A stretch of 64,000 nucleotides of DNA from Melampsora larici-populina 98AG31 (lineage: Eukaryota; Basidiomycota; Pucciniomycetes; Pucciniales; Melampsoraceae), in assembly GCF_000204055.1 (NCBI RefSeq), contig NW_006768830.1, forward strand, positions 132,634 through 196,633, written 5' to 3'. Positions 23,861 through 34,613 of this stretch are shown one piece after another. The notes beneath the pieces were generated by a model, which was not told the DNA's origin, made no database searches, and saw only the letters and a list, made by a program, of their open reading frames with translations. The position numbers and the translations under genes are program-made. Numbering within the stretch: position 1 is the stretch's first letter; every line of letters starts with the position of its first letter.

Positions 23861-25132
23861 GTGTCAGATGAGCCTGCACACTTTGCACTCAAAATCCATG
23901 ACACTGTAACATAACCCTATAATCTAACCCAATAATCAGGGGTAAACCCATCTGCGCTCATCTGCGCTGCTCATTGAAAATGATTTCACTCGTTGTACAC
24001 TTTACATAACATTACTACAACCCAAGATGCAATTATCAAAAAAGCACAATCTTTCATATTTATCCCATGATAAAAAAAATCAAAGAAGAGCAGGGCAATG
24101 TGATTGCTATGAATACTTCATTCACAATCATTTTTCATTTTTTGAACCAACCAACCAATCAATAATCAGTAGTCATCACCATGTGGGCTTAACTGACTGA
24201 AGTACATACAAGATGTTGTTGTAGGGTACTACTCAGGTGTGATATTAAAATGGGTAGACGTGGTGAGACGAGGTGATTGTGCCAGCCTCATCTGCTCGAA
24301 AATCAAGTTTTTGAACTCGGAGGGGGAAATGAATCTGGCTCCATCTGGTTGAAATTTGAGTTCTTGTACTCACAGGGGGGAAATGAATCTGAGTTCATCT
24401 GGTCAAAATTCGAGTTTTTGCACTCAGGGGGGATGAATCTGGCTTCATCTGGCCACAAGTCATAATGTTCACACCCAGAAGGGAGAAAACATCTGGCTTC
24501 ATCTGCCCAAACTCACAACTACAACTACAGTCAGTTCTTGGACTCACATGTGGATCTAATCGAGTCAAAGTTTTCACACTGATTAGGGAGCAGGCTCACC
24601 CGCTCTTTACACCTTTTGCTCACAATAGTGTAACCTTCACGCAAGGAACATTTGGAGCTTGCTCTGATTCTATCAGATGATATAAAACATTTGAAATTTT
24701 GAAAAGAGATAAAACATTGAAAAAAACATTTTTTTAGTTATAAAAAAATTGAAAAATTGAAAAGAAACATGTTTTTAGTTGTAAAAACTTTCAAGACATT
24801 CAAAAGAAACAAATTTTTATTTTTATTATCAGATTGGTACCCAGAGGTATCAGATGGCTCGCTCAGATTCTATCAGATGATATAGAAAAATTGAAAAAGA
24901 GACAAAACATTGAAAGGACACATTTTTTTAGTTGTATCATGAAATTTTGTAAATCAGTCTGATCTAGCAAGAGTTGTAAAACTTTGCATCCTTTGATGAA
25001 GTTGAAAAGAAACTTTGAAAAGAAAAATGAAACACTTTTGACCGTATGATCAGATTTATGATTGTTGGACTTGAGTTTAAACAACAACTCAATTGATACA
25101 CTTAGACGATCCATTAGACAATCAATTGAGAA
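23861..25132. other. KDZ-B subterminal region, non-coding
   Basis: TCATCTG/CAGATGA motifs are scattered to about 24560, including three 'gaatctg(g/a)(c/g)ttcatctgg' repeats at 24330-24450. AT-rich sequence follows with a repeated 'cagattctatcagatgatat' phrase (24665 and 24865). No gene is seen. Confidence 0.7.
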
Positions 25133-27100
25133 TCAATCTTCTTTCTCCTCACTACCACTTTCTATAGTGGAATCACTTTGATCTTCTTTGTCCTTCTCTG
25201 CATTCTTTGCTGCTTGATTTTCTTTAGACTGATCACCGGAATTGTTGCTGCAAGAACCTACCACCTTGTGCATTGCGCGAGCAGCAGTGTTTATAGCTGC
25301 TTCAAATTTTTGTGATATCTAAAGCCACCAACTCGCCAATTGCGTCATCAGACCCGACCCTCAATTTCATTAAGCAAATACAGCCATCTTTGATATCGTT
25401 AACCCACTCAAGTCGTATTGCAGATTGCATCTTCTTAAATCCAACTTGCAGCTTTTTGTCGGTCAGTCTCGAACCTTCTGCAAGAACAATAGAAAGTGGA
25501 AAGGCCCTTTTTTCAATTTGGCTACTGGGTCAGCAGTCTGCGGAAAGCCTTGAGGGGGAGTGTATCCCAGGGTTTTGTCTGCAAAAGAAACCAAGAATCA
25601 GATGAATGATACATAAAATAAAGATGAAACAATTGTTACTTACATGTGATAGCTGCCAAGAGACAACCTAGATCTACCTTAATTTTATTGCTAGGCTGTT
25701 GTTTATCAGGATGTTGAAGTTGTGGTTTTGGTTTTTGGTTAACTGAGGCAATGGCCTTCACCATTGAAACACCCTGTGAGTATGTTGCAAAGACAGTTGC
25801 CAGATGGCACGTCTCGTTGGCCCAAGTTGCAATTGGAGGGTGAGACATGTATTGCTTGAGCCATCCCAGCTCGGAGGTCTTAATAGGTGTCACAGTGCTT
25901 GTTGCCACAAGGTAGTACGCAAACTCTAGACAATTAGATTCACATGAGAGCTAATAAATACACGAGATGTTGGTATTGGAAATACGAATTGAATGAATCT
26001 AACACAAACACATCACTTACCTGATGAGCGATCTTCTCAAAAGCTGCCTTTGATTGGCGCTGAACCTGAGAAGCTGAAGGTCCTGCTGGAGGCTTGACCA
26101 ATTCATTTTCCACTTTTACTGTATCGACTAACCGTTCATAAATAGGCCTGTAGAGCTCATCATCCTCAACACTCAGCTTATCAACCTTTGGCATTGGAAC
26201 AAGAGAGTCGCCACCAAGCCCTTGCTCTTCTCGATCATTGTCCAGTATCTCTTCTTCAGTTTCTGAATCCAACAAGAAGTTAGGCAGGCCAGCCAATGCG
26301 TAAAAGATTTGCGGATTGAAAACTGCTTTCTCATCATCTGAAAGTGCGCGCCATTTTGCCCTGTTCTTCCGATGACAGTTACCGAGTATTTCTCCACCTT
26401 CCTCCTGACCTTGCAATGGCACTAACAAATTCAAGTAAATAAATCCAGGTCAGTTGATTCCTCAGAATGTTCAATTCATATTGTAAGAGACTACTGACTT
26501 GCTTCGTTTAAGCAATCCAAATTATACTCAAGGAAGATCATATAACGACTGATGGCTCTTGTTGCTGACAATCCGGGTCTGATAAGAATTATGCAGAGTA
26601 AGTAACTTGAGAAAAACTTCATAACACAAAGAATAACTTACATATAGGACTTGATGGTGGATTCACTCACTTTGCCAATCATAGCAAGCATAAGAAGCTC
26701 TTGATTGAATTTCTTGTGGACCAGTTTGACACGATCTGAAATCTTGGTAGATAGACAAGTTCAAGTTGAAGCCTTATTCTCTTGGTGATGCTCAAGAATG
26801 CAACCGGAAGGCCATAAATCCATCAAGCTTGTATAATTATTGAGGGTGGGAGTGATTTCAGAATCATTCTCAAGCTCTTTGGCTTCAGTAGACCAATTGT
26901 TGGTAGATTGTTCATTAACGTTGGTGGTGGTGTTGTTACAGACTCGTTTAGGTGGGTTAGTGAAGCACGGAGCCTGAGGAGGTCTCTTGGACGCAGTGGC
27001 ACAAGTTGATTTGTTTGAACGTTCAGGAGCTGAATCTTCTGGTTGATTAGGTGGATTAGCAGGATTAGAAGCAGCTGAAGCTCCTTGAGATTACAATCTT
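25133..27100 (-). pseudogene. KDZ-B second gene, rust-specific TE-associated protein
   Basis: Reading from about 27100 downward: a Pro/Asn/Ser-rich N-terminus, 'STEAKELENDSEITPTLNNY', 'RVKLVHKKFNQELLMLAMIG', then 'NRAKWRALSDDEKAVFNPQI', 'FYALAGLPNFLLDSETEEEI', 'LATVFATYSQGVSMVKAIAS' and 'KIKVDLGCLLAAIT'. It ends with a Lys/Glu/Ser-rich tail at TGA 25133-25135. Introns with gtaagt donors occur near 26020-25910 and 25640-25580. There is an in-frame TGA near 26768-26770. From memory, proteins of this type recur in rust genomes beside transposases, but I cannot assign a function. It lies divergently from the transposase. It could be an accessory transposition factor; that is inference. Confidence 0.6.
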
Positions 27101-27108
27101 TGTGATAA

Positions 27109-27394
27109 CCTGTCAGAGCAGGGATCAACATGATTCAAACTCAAGTAATTGAATCTAATCAGAATTCCACGACCACGAGTTACTCACCTTCATTCAAGAT
27201 TGTATGAGAAAGTCTTGGATCAGATTTCATTTCCATCACAATCAACAAATAGAATATGAAACAAGATAGAAAACGAAACATACCTGTCAGAGCAGGGATC
27301 AATATGATTCAAACTTAAGTCATTGAATCTAATCAGAATCCCACGACCACGAGTTACTCACCTTCATTCAAGATTGTATGAGAAAGTCTTGGAT
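27109..27394. repeat. 112-bp direct repeat, two copies 174 bp apart
   Basis: 27109-27220 and 27283-27394 share 'cctgtcagagcagggatca' through 'gagaaagtcttggat' with about five differences. They lie at the 5' side of the minus-strand gene. They include 'gttactcacctt', a reverse-strand splice-donor-like tract, so they may be a duplicated 5' exon or intron segment. Confidence 0.85.
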
Positions 27395-28308
27395 GAAGAG
27401 AGAAGAGCTCGTGGCGCTCTGTCAGTACTGTTTATAAATAAAACAACAACCGGTACATAGGTTTTGATTAGGTTTAACAACGTTTCATGTAACTCAGAAA
27501 TACAGATGTAAATTGAAATAAGAGAAGGAAATCTATGGTGTTAAATGCATGATATGCGTAGTTGTGAAACATATGTAAATGTCACATGAAAGATAAAACA
27601 CCATACTTGGAACACTTGATTCCAAGTGCAAGGAGGCATTCGGATTTTGCAAATAGAAGCAATGATTCAAAATGGATAGATTGAGATTGAGAGCTGGATA
27701 AGACTACTGTTAAGTCGAAAATGAAATTTGAAGAATCAATACTTGATTTGACTTGATTTTGAGAAAGGGAAATTCGTGGGTTTTGGAAGGATGATTTGAT
27801 TTAAAAAAGGTGATAATTTTCAGCGATAGAATGATATTTAAAAGTACTTTTCAATGTGAAAGAAGTTAGATTTTTCAACTGAAGAAGATTCTAGTAAGCA
27901 TGACCTTTGAAGCAATGATTTGATTTGGTTGGATAGGGTAAATTTTATGACTGTGATTGTAAAGTATTCTGGTAAGTGGTGAGTTAAAAGGAGAATGCCA
28001 GAGTGTTTGAGGATTCGATTTGGAAGGGAGGGGAAAACTTCAGCAAAATGTGAATCTTGGAGGAGAAAAAGAGAGAAAGATAAATTTATAAGCAATGATT
28101 TGATTCAACTTCAATTGTTTGACTGATAAGATTCCGGTAAGGAGAGGAAGTGAATTGTTCGAGTTTGACTTGCATTTGGTAATGATATCCATATCAGTCC
28201 AAAACAAAAGGAATATTCAACAAATTATACAGTTATATGTATATATATCTGTATATATACGTACATATTTCAGCAGGTAGGGAGTAGGTACCAAAAAATT
28301 GAAATATA
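27395..28308. other. Non-coding KDZ-B interior
   Basis: This stretch is AT- and GA-rich with weak minus-strand open frames and no recognisable domain. A short (TA)n tract occurs near 28236-28262. Confidence 0.5.
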
Positions 28309-30049
28309 AGATTAAGCCATGAAGATGGGGAGCAATCCCTTTGGTGCAATGGCAAACTAGCCATTAAACTGGCAGCTCTACTGCCCCTGACAAAATCTAA
28401 ACTTTGTGACAATTTTGACAGGCACTATTTGTGAGTTTGAGGACTGAGCTATAGGTAGTAAAAATGCAAAAAGTGAGGTCAGTTAGTGAAGATGAAGAGC
28501 AATGAAAATTATGGCTTAACAAACTGGCCTTTTTTTTGTAAATTTCCATCCCTTCCCGCGGAAGACTAAGCAGTATAGTACCTTAATCATGTCACTTCAT
28601 ACAAGTTTGGGTTTGGAGTGTGTTCAACAAAGATGAGAAAAATGGTATAAAGTAATGAAGATGCAGTGATAGACATAAAAATGCATAATGAAAGTTTCTC
28701 ACCTTACAGCAAAGCACATTTTTCATCCAGGGTTTTGATCCCAAACTCTGCATCTTCAAAGTGTTTGGGTAGTTTCCATGCTTGAGCGGTGAAATTTGTC
28801 CCAATTTGAGGCATACAATTGGAAAATGAGGGTGCAGATGAACAACTGGATATACATATTCATAGTGGAGTTTATAGATGATGCAGATATGCACACTTTT
28901 TATTAAGATCATTTTCCCATAACTCTTTGTTTTCAAAGTGTTTGACTGATTTTTATGCTTGAGTGAGGCATTTTCTACCAATGTAAGGCGTACTTTGGGT
29001 ATAAAGTAATGAAGATGGAGAGTTAGAAACAAAAATGCATGATGAAACTTGCTCACCTTACAGCAAAGCAACTTTTTCATTATGGGTTTTTATCCAACAC
29101 TCTTCATCTTCAAAGTGCTTGAGTGGGGTTTTATGCGTGACGGGTGAGGAAGGAAGCCATTTTTGAGTAAAGATGTGAAAATATAACATTGAAGATGATG
29201 AGTGAGGAGTGTTTTGATCATTTGGAATTGTTCAGCGTGAAGACTTGCACATCTTTCATTATAATTGTTTTTTGATAACTCCACCTCTTGAGCATGATAG
29301 TGTGATTTTAGTCCTTAATTTGGTGTCAAATTGTTCAAATTACAGTGATGCAAGATTGGTCAAACAATGCATCCCAGTTTTTTGGCCAAGATTATCAACA
29401 CAAATGTAACCCTACCAAGGGGAAGATCAGGTTTTATGAAAAAAGTTTTGTAATGAATTATGTGCTTCTATACATGCTGCACACTTCTCAATAATGACAT
29501 TTCTCCATTACTCCTCATCTTCATTCTCATATTTAAACATCTTTACACAAAAATGGCTTCTTTCCTCACCCGTCAATCATAAAACCCCACTCAAACACTT
29601 TGAAGATGAAGAGTGTTGGATAAAAATCCTCAATGAAAAAGTTGCTTTGCTGTGAGGTGAACAAGTTTAATTATGCATTTTTGTTTCTAACTCTCCATCT
29701 TCATTACTTTATATCATATTTCTCATCTTTGTTGATCACACTCCAAACCCAAACTTGTATGAAGTGACATGATTAAGGTACTATACTGCTTAGTCTTCCG
29801 CGTGAAGGGATGGGAATTTACAAAAAAAGGCCAGTTTGTTAAGCCATAATTTTCATTGCTCTTCCTCTTCACTAACTGACCTCACTTTTTGCATTTTTAC
29901 TACCTATAGCTCAGTCCTCAAACTCACAAATAGTGCCTGTCAAAATTGTCACAAAGCTTAGATTTTGTCAGGGGAAATAGAGCTGCCAATTTAATGGCTA
30001 GTTTGCTATTGCACCAAAGGTATTGCTCCCCATCTTCATGGCTTAATCT
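28309..30049. mobile_element. Long foldback MITE, 1.74 kb, TA target (Tc1/mariner-like)
   Basis: The ends AGATTAAGCCATGAAGATGG at 28309 and the inverted CCATCTTCATGGCTTAATCT at 30049 are flanked by TA. The inverted arms run at least 430 bp (28309-28740 against about 29620-30049). The middle contains directly and inversely repeated 'ctcaccttacagcaaagcaa' and 'cttcatcttcaaagtg' units at about 28700, 29055, 29100 and 29640. No coding frame is present. It is inserted in KDZ-B, and the PIF/Harbinger element was inserted at its right edge. Confidence 0.8.
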
Positions 30050-30506
30050 TAGGGCCCGTTTGGCGGTTTTTCCCAAAAGTTGTTACAAAAAAACGACTTT
30101 TCATTTTGCCCCATTTTTGAGGGGCAAAATGAAAAGCTGAATTTCGGCGTTTGCATTTACCGAACAGTCAACCAAAAAAGGTCAACAAAAGATCATTTTG
30201 ATCATTGTTGCCCTTTTGAACACTACTAGAGACTGTGCGCGCATGCACACAACAGGGGAATAGTGTGCTAAGACATGTTTTAATTTGTACCATGGTTTCT
30301 TCCCACTTTACAGGAAGAAACCCTTTTCACCATGCTATTCAGCGGATCAATTGACATCTAAGCTTACATTCTTTGAATATAATACAAACCAGTTACACCT
30401 CAAGGCATTGCTGTTCTGCATGTTTCTTGTCCTTTCACCAAGGATATTGATGATGTGTAAATCAAGGGAAATATAATCACGATCTTCGATCAAAATTTCA
30501 CTAGAT

Positions 30507-31288
30507 TCAGAATTCATGATATTCAAATAAGTTACGCGCCCATTTGGCCAATTCATCAACACGACATGTAGTAGGATTAAAATCTAATCTAAGATCATAA
30601 CAAAATGAGAGATCTGTTGGTTCAATAGGTTCCAACCTATAACAAATCTGTGCCCTTGTACTATCAGTAGTAATTCCTTGAAGTAGATCACGGAAAGTAG
30701 AAAGTGAAATACCTGAATAAAGTGATAAGACTTGATTAGTAAATTTTGACACATAAATTTATTTTAAAGTGAGTGAAAAAAGTTCTTACGAGATAAAAAG
30801 ATTATATCACCAGTTTTACAAACAGACAAAAGTTCAGTTGAAGCTTCATCCCATAAAGTGATTTTAAGAGTAGAGCCAGTATCATCAATACAATCAAATG
30901 CAGCCAAAGTAGCAATAGATTGACCTGTTCTTGGTTTTTTCAATGGAATGATTCTGATAGGATTAATTTCATTCAAATGAAAAATCAAATCATGAGTGAT
31001 TTTTTGATTTTTGTTTTGATGATGATAATCATTTAGTCCATTCAATTTTGTACAATTTCTTGATTCAAAATGCCATTCTGGTGGATTATATACTGTTGAT
31101 TCAGAAAAACTTTCTTCAATTTTTGAAAAGTTTGGATTCTTGATTGATCGATTGATTTGTGTCCGATTAGGATATACACAGCTCACATCTAGACAATGTG
31201 ATGTACATTTCATCAGGTTTTGACTAAGACTATCTTTATGCCTAGATCGAGAACCAAAGAATGAGTAGAAATGAGGAAAAAAATCCAA
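30507..31288 (-). CDS. Single OB-fold protein inside the PIF/Harbinger element, two exons
   Basis: Exon 1 (31288 to about 30794) begins MDFFPHFYSFF and ends in an OB-fold-like block: 'NPIRIIPLKKPRTGQSIATL', 'AAFDCIDDTGSTLKITLWDE', 'GDIIFLSR'. After an intron of about 75 bp (gtaaga to cag, about 30717), exon 2 reads 'GISLSTFRDLLQG', 'RAQICYRLEPIEPT', 'LAKWARNLFEYHEF' and stops at 30507-30509. I found no stop or shift, unlike the Myb gene beside it. The block pattern (beta strands, then LWDE, then GDII.L) is that of nucleic-acid-binding OB folds in the RPA/telomere/shieldin style. The exact family is not assignable by eye. It could be captured host sequence. The start codon is uncertain. Confidence 0.55.
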
Positions 31289-32265
31289 ACAAAAAAACCC
31301 ATGTCGTATAGGAAGATTTTAAAAGCAATCGTGAGGATGAAAACCGGACAATGCGTAAGCTTGCTGCTTGAGAAAAAGAAAGAAAAGCTTGACACGCTTT
31401 TAAAAGCGACTGATCAAAAGTCAACAAATCAAAAGGAGGATTACACATGAACTTTAGAAACAGAAAGATAAGCTCGGGATGCTTTTCAAAGCAGCTATCT
31501 GAATCAACATATAAAAAGGAGGAACTTCTAGGAAAATACATCCCACAAGATACCCGACTCATTGAAATACTCAACTCATGCAAGTAAATTGTAACATTGT
31601 GTTATTTAGATTCAACTGTTTGGTAAAGATGGTTTGACACGACTTTTCAAATCAAAAATTGAAAATCAAACAAATCGTCTTAAAGACCTTTGATCACGTC
31701 AACCACCACAATCATCCACCTCATCCCAACTTGAGCCGTAACGCTCCTTGCTCGTCTACGCAATCAAAACATAAAAACTTGCTCAGGAGTTCAATATTTA
31801 CAACCACATTGATGCAATCTGTAATCTTTTACCTCTCATTGATACTCTTATTTTGAAGGAGGCTGTAAAGCATTCGATTGATTGTTTTCTTAGCTATTTT
31901 GCCATATCGAGTCATTCTTTAACATTTCAATCATTAAAAAAAGAGCCAGTCACTATTACATTTGTATCAGCATGTATATTTACAAATGTATTGAATGAGA
32001 TTGTATATGAAGGTTTAATGTTTTTTTATTTGAGATCATACAGTCACTAAATTTTTATATAAAGGTTTAATATGTTTTATTTAATATCAGAACAAACCAT
32101 TTTATATAAAGGTTTCATGATTTTTTACTTGAGATCAGACAGTCACTATAATTTTAATTGAAGTTGTTAACAAAAACTCGTATATTTTCAGATTGATCTT
32201 GAAGGTAGATGATAGATAAAGAAAAGAATAGTTACAGTCAGTAAGTGTGTATTGAATAAATGATA
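31289..32265. other. Spacer between the two PIF/Harbinger-element genes
   Basis: This is AT-rich sequence with a hydrophobic minus-strand frame (31583-31242) that overlaps the OB-fold start and has no recognisable domain. A phrase 'aaggttt(a/c)atg...tttatttgagatca' recurs at about 32010, 32062 and 32110. Confidence 0.5.
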
Positions 32266-32269
32266 CAAA

Positions 32270-33693
32270 ATGAATGTACTTACTTTTTTTGTTGAGGATG
32301 TATTGAAGCCAACCATCACGCTCACGAGCTGGTGTATTAACATAAGTCTCAGCAATAAGAGGCTTTTCAGCAAACAAATCTAAGGCAACATAGCGTTGAG
32401 TGTTTTCCAAAGATGATTTGTAAATCAAAGCGACAGCTGAAGCATGGGTTGAAGGTTTTTCATCCTGAATTTTTTGCGCTGCGGTGTTGATTGATGCTGA
32501 AGTTGAGGCAAAGGAAGATTGTATATTTGCGCCAAAACCCTTCATGTCAGTGGACATTCCATCAAGGATTTGAATCCCAGATTGTTTCTTCAATTTGACC
32601 GGAGCATGAGCAGCCAAAGCGACCTTAGACTTGCGGTGTTGCTTTGCCGCCGGAGTTTCATCCGAGTCTGGGTTGGCCTTGGGCTTGAAAGCAGTGTCCA
32701 TCAATGCGGATGCGTTGTTAGAGGGTGGTGATTTGGGGGAAGGATGGTATTCAGGAGAAGATCCACGTTCGAAAGGGTCCTCGGCTTGGCTGAGAAAAGG
32801 GGAAGCTAGGTTGTGTTTAGTGACAATCGGGCTGCTAGGAATCAAAGCTAGGTCCTTTTTATTGATGATTGGGCTGGTTGAAGTCAAAGGTAGGTCGGTT
32901 TTGACAATGGCACCTGTGACATATTTGCCTGTAGCTTTGTGAACCTCCAGTAGGGTCCCAATCGCATCAAACGAGGGAAATGGTTGTCCTTGGCATTGGA
33001 GGAGGTCCTTCGCCCTTTTAGTCTGAAAGAAAGAAAAAATTGGTCTATGAAAGGAGACAGAAGTGGTGGAAGGGAGAAAGAGAAGAAATGTACATACATC
33101 TTGTTAAATAATAGGTGCCCAGGTCCGATCATCCAGCACAATACATCCATTCTCCCACCCAGCACGACTCAAACCATTCAGATACTTGTAAAGGCTGTAT
33201 CGTTGAGACAACTGTAAAAGAAAAACAATATCAAAATCAAAACAATAAACAAAGATGAGAAATAAATAAAAACTTACAATATACCAGTGATCCTTGCATG
33301 CCTTGGTGGTTTTGGCTGCACTGACTTGAACAACACCGGTAGATTTTTTTCCTCACTTCCGGCGAGTTTTTCAGCGACTTTAGTCCAAACAGCAGTTTTA
33401 AAACCATGAGCGGTGGTAGCATTTTCCGGTCCGATTGGTGCGTTGCCAGGTTGACGTTCAGCAGTGAGTACTTCAATCATATTTAAATCATCATCTTTGT
33501 CCCATTCAGCCTTGAGATTTGATGTTTTTGGTGTCTCGGTGATTGGTGGCGCAATTGGCGGGTTCGGATTAGTTGAGGAGATTGGGTTGATTGGTTCTAA
33601 GGTATTTGGTGAAAGGGCATCATGTACTACAGATCGGACAGCTCTAGGAGCTCTCTATCGTGGTTGTTTACTGGGTGTGGTGGTGGTACCCAT
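32270..33693 (-). pseudogene. Myb/SANT-like DNA-binding protein of the PIF/Harbinger element, disrupted
   Basis: The start is at 33693 (MGTTTTPSKQ). A TAG at 33655-33657 follows after 12 codons. Next come 'KAEWDKDDDLNMIEVLTAER', 'TAHGFKTAVWTKVAEKLAGS' and, after a one-base shift, 'AAKTTKACKDHWYI'. After an intron the gene continues 'SQRYSLYKYLNGLSRAGWEN' and 'DDRTWAPII' then TAA. The final exon has 'QCQGQPFPSFDAIGTLLEVH' and a Ser/Pro/Lys-rich tail with 'VKLKKQSGIQILDGMSTDMK' to about 32270. The W...W...W spacing and the 'K(A/S)KDHW' and 'RAGWEN' motifs fit the Myb/SANT-like (trihelix) DNA-binding domain found in the second ORF of PIF/Harbinger. The gene is dead as read. Confidence 0.7.
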
Positions 33694-34109
33694 ACTATTG
33701 ATGATTGAATTGAATCAATAAGAAGTTGATGGTCAATTTGATGATAAGAAGTTGATGAACAATTTGATGATAATATGGTGAGTGAATTGGATCAATAACT
33801 AGAGACAACAGTAGAAAGGAACCGTTGAGTGAGGAAGGGTGTCGTGTGGGTGAAGGGTGTTGAGGTAGTTCAAAAGTTGAATGAGGAGATGGGGCAAAAG
33901 TCACTTTTTGTTTCAAAAACAGCCTTGAGGCTGTTTTTGATTTTGAACAAACTTTTGATCAAAAGTGGTTTTTGATTTTGATCAAAAACCACTTACCAAA
34001 CGCCCGAGCTTTTGACCAAAATCAAAAAGTACTTTTGGTCAAAAGTACTTTTTGGTTTTGGTGAAGCTTTTGGCCAAAAGTGACTTTTGGTTTCCAGCCA
34101 AACAGGCCC

Positions 34110-34613
34110 TTATAATTGGATTTTTTGGTACCTCCAAATGGTTCACGCTGATCCAACTCATTCATTTCCTGAGATATGTGTGTAAGGAGTAAAGCCTTAT
34201 ACAAAGCCTAACATTATGTTTATTTTATAATCAAGGTGAAGGCAACCAATCTAGACATTGACAAGTTTAGAACACTTGTTTTTCAACAACAGTGGAGTAG
34301 TACAAATCTTCAACTACAATTTTGGTGAGAAATCTGAGGACAACATGTCATGGTGATGATTTCCGTTAGCCTTTTGATTGCCTTGGCATTAGTCTTTTCA
34401 AAACCATCAACGGAATCAAGCAAGTCCAAAAGGGGTCATCATGGACAATTGATTATCAATTGAAACCCCCTTTGGGAGGATCCCTGCACATAGTGTGTGC
34501 TGATTTCAAACATCAACTCTTTGTTAGTTGATTGTTAGTATTTATCTTCTCTATATCAAATAGAGTCTCCACTAGACATCTCCTGTTGTCATTGATTCAC
34601 TTTTCACATTGAG
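34110..34613. other. KDZ-B sequence upstream of the transposase
   Basis: This is the presumed promoter and 5' leader of the transposase. No clear TATA box. A 'gttagttgattgttag' stretch lies near 34525. The first ATG of the gene is at 34614. Confidence 0.5.

Larger units (their letters stand above)
30052..34109. mobile_element. PIF/Harbinger-type element, 4.06 kb, TSD TTA
   Basis: The termini are GGGCCCGTTTGGC at 30052 and the inverted GCCAAACAGGCCC at 34109. TTA duplications lie at 30049-30051 and 34110-34112. TTA/TWA targets and a Myb/SANT-like second protein are hallmarks of PIF/Harbinger. It carries a Myb/SANT-like gene (minus, 33693-32270) and an OB-fold gene (minus, 31288-30507). No DDE nuclease is present, so it is non-autonomous. 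The left end contains a 46-bp hairpin (30093-30138). The right end has stacked 'cttttg(g/a)(t/c)caaaag' palindromes at 33905-34090. Confidence 0.75.

Noticed and set aside
28340..28420. tRNA- or snoRNA-like 'tttggtgcaatggcaaactagcc' hairpin
   Set aside because: The same sequence occurs inverted near 30010 as part of the long foldback element's arms, and no cloverleaf with anticodon loop can be drawn.
31242..31583. Hydrophobic 113-codon minus-strand frame
   Set aside because: It overlaps the start of the OB-fold gene in another frame, lies in AT-rich DNA, and has no recognisable family.
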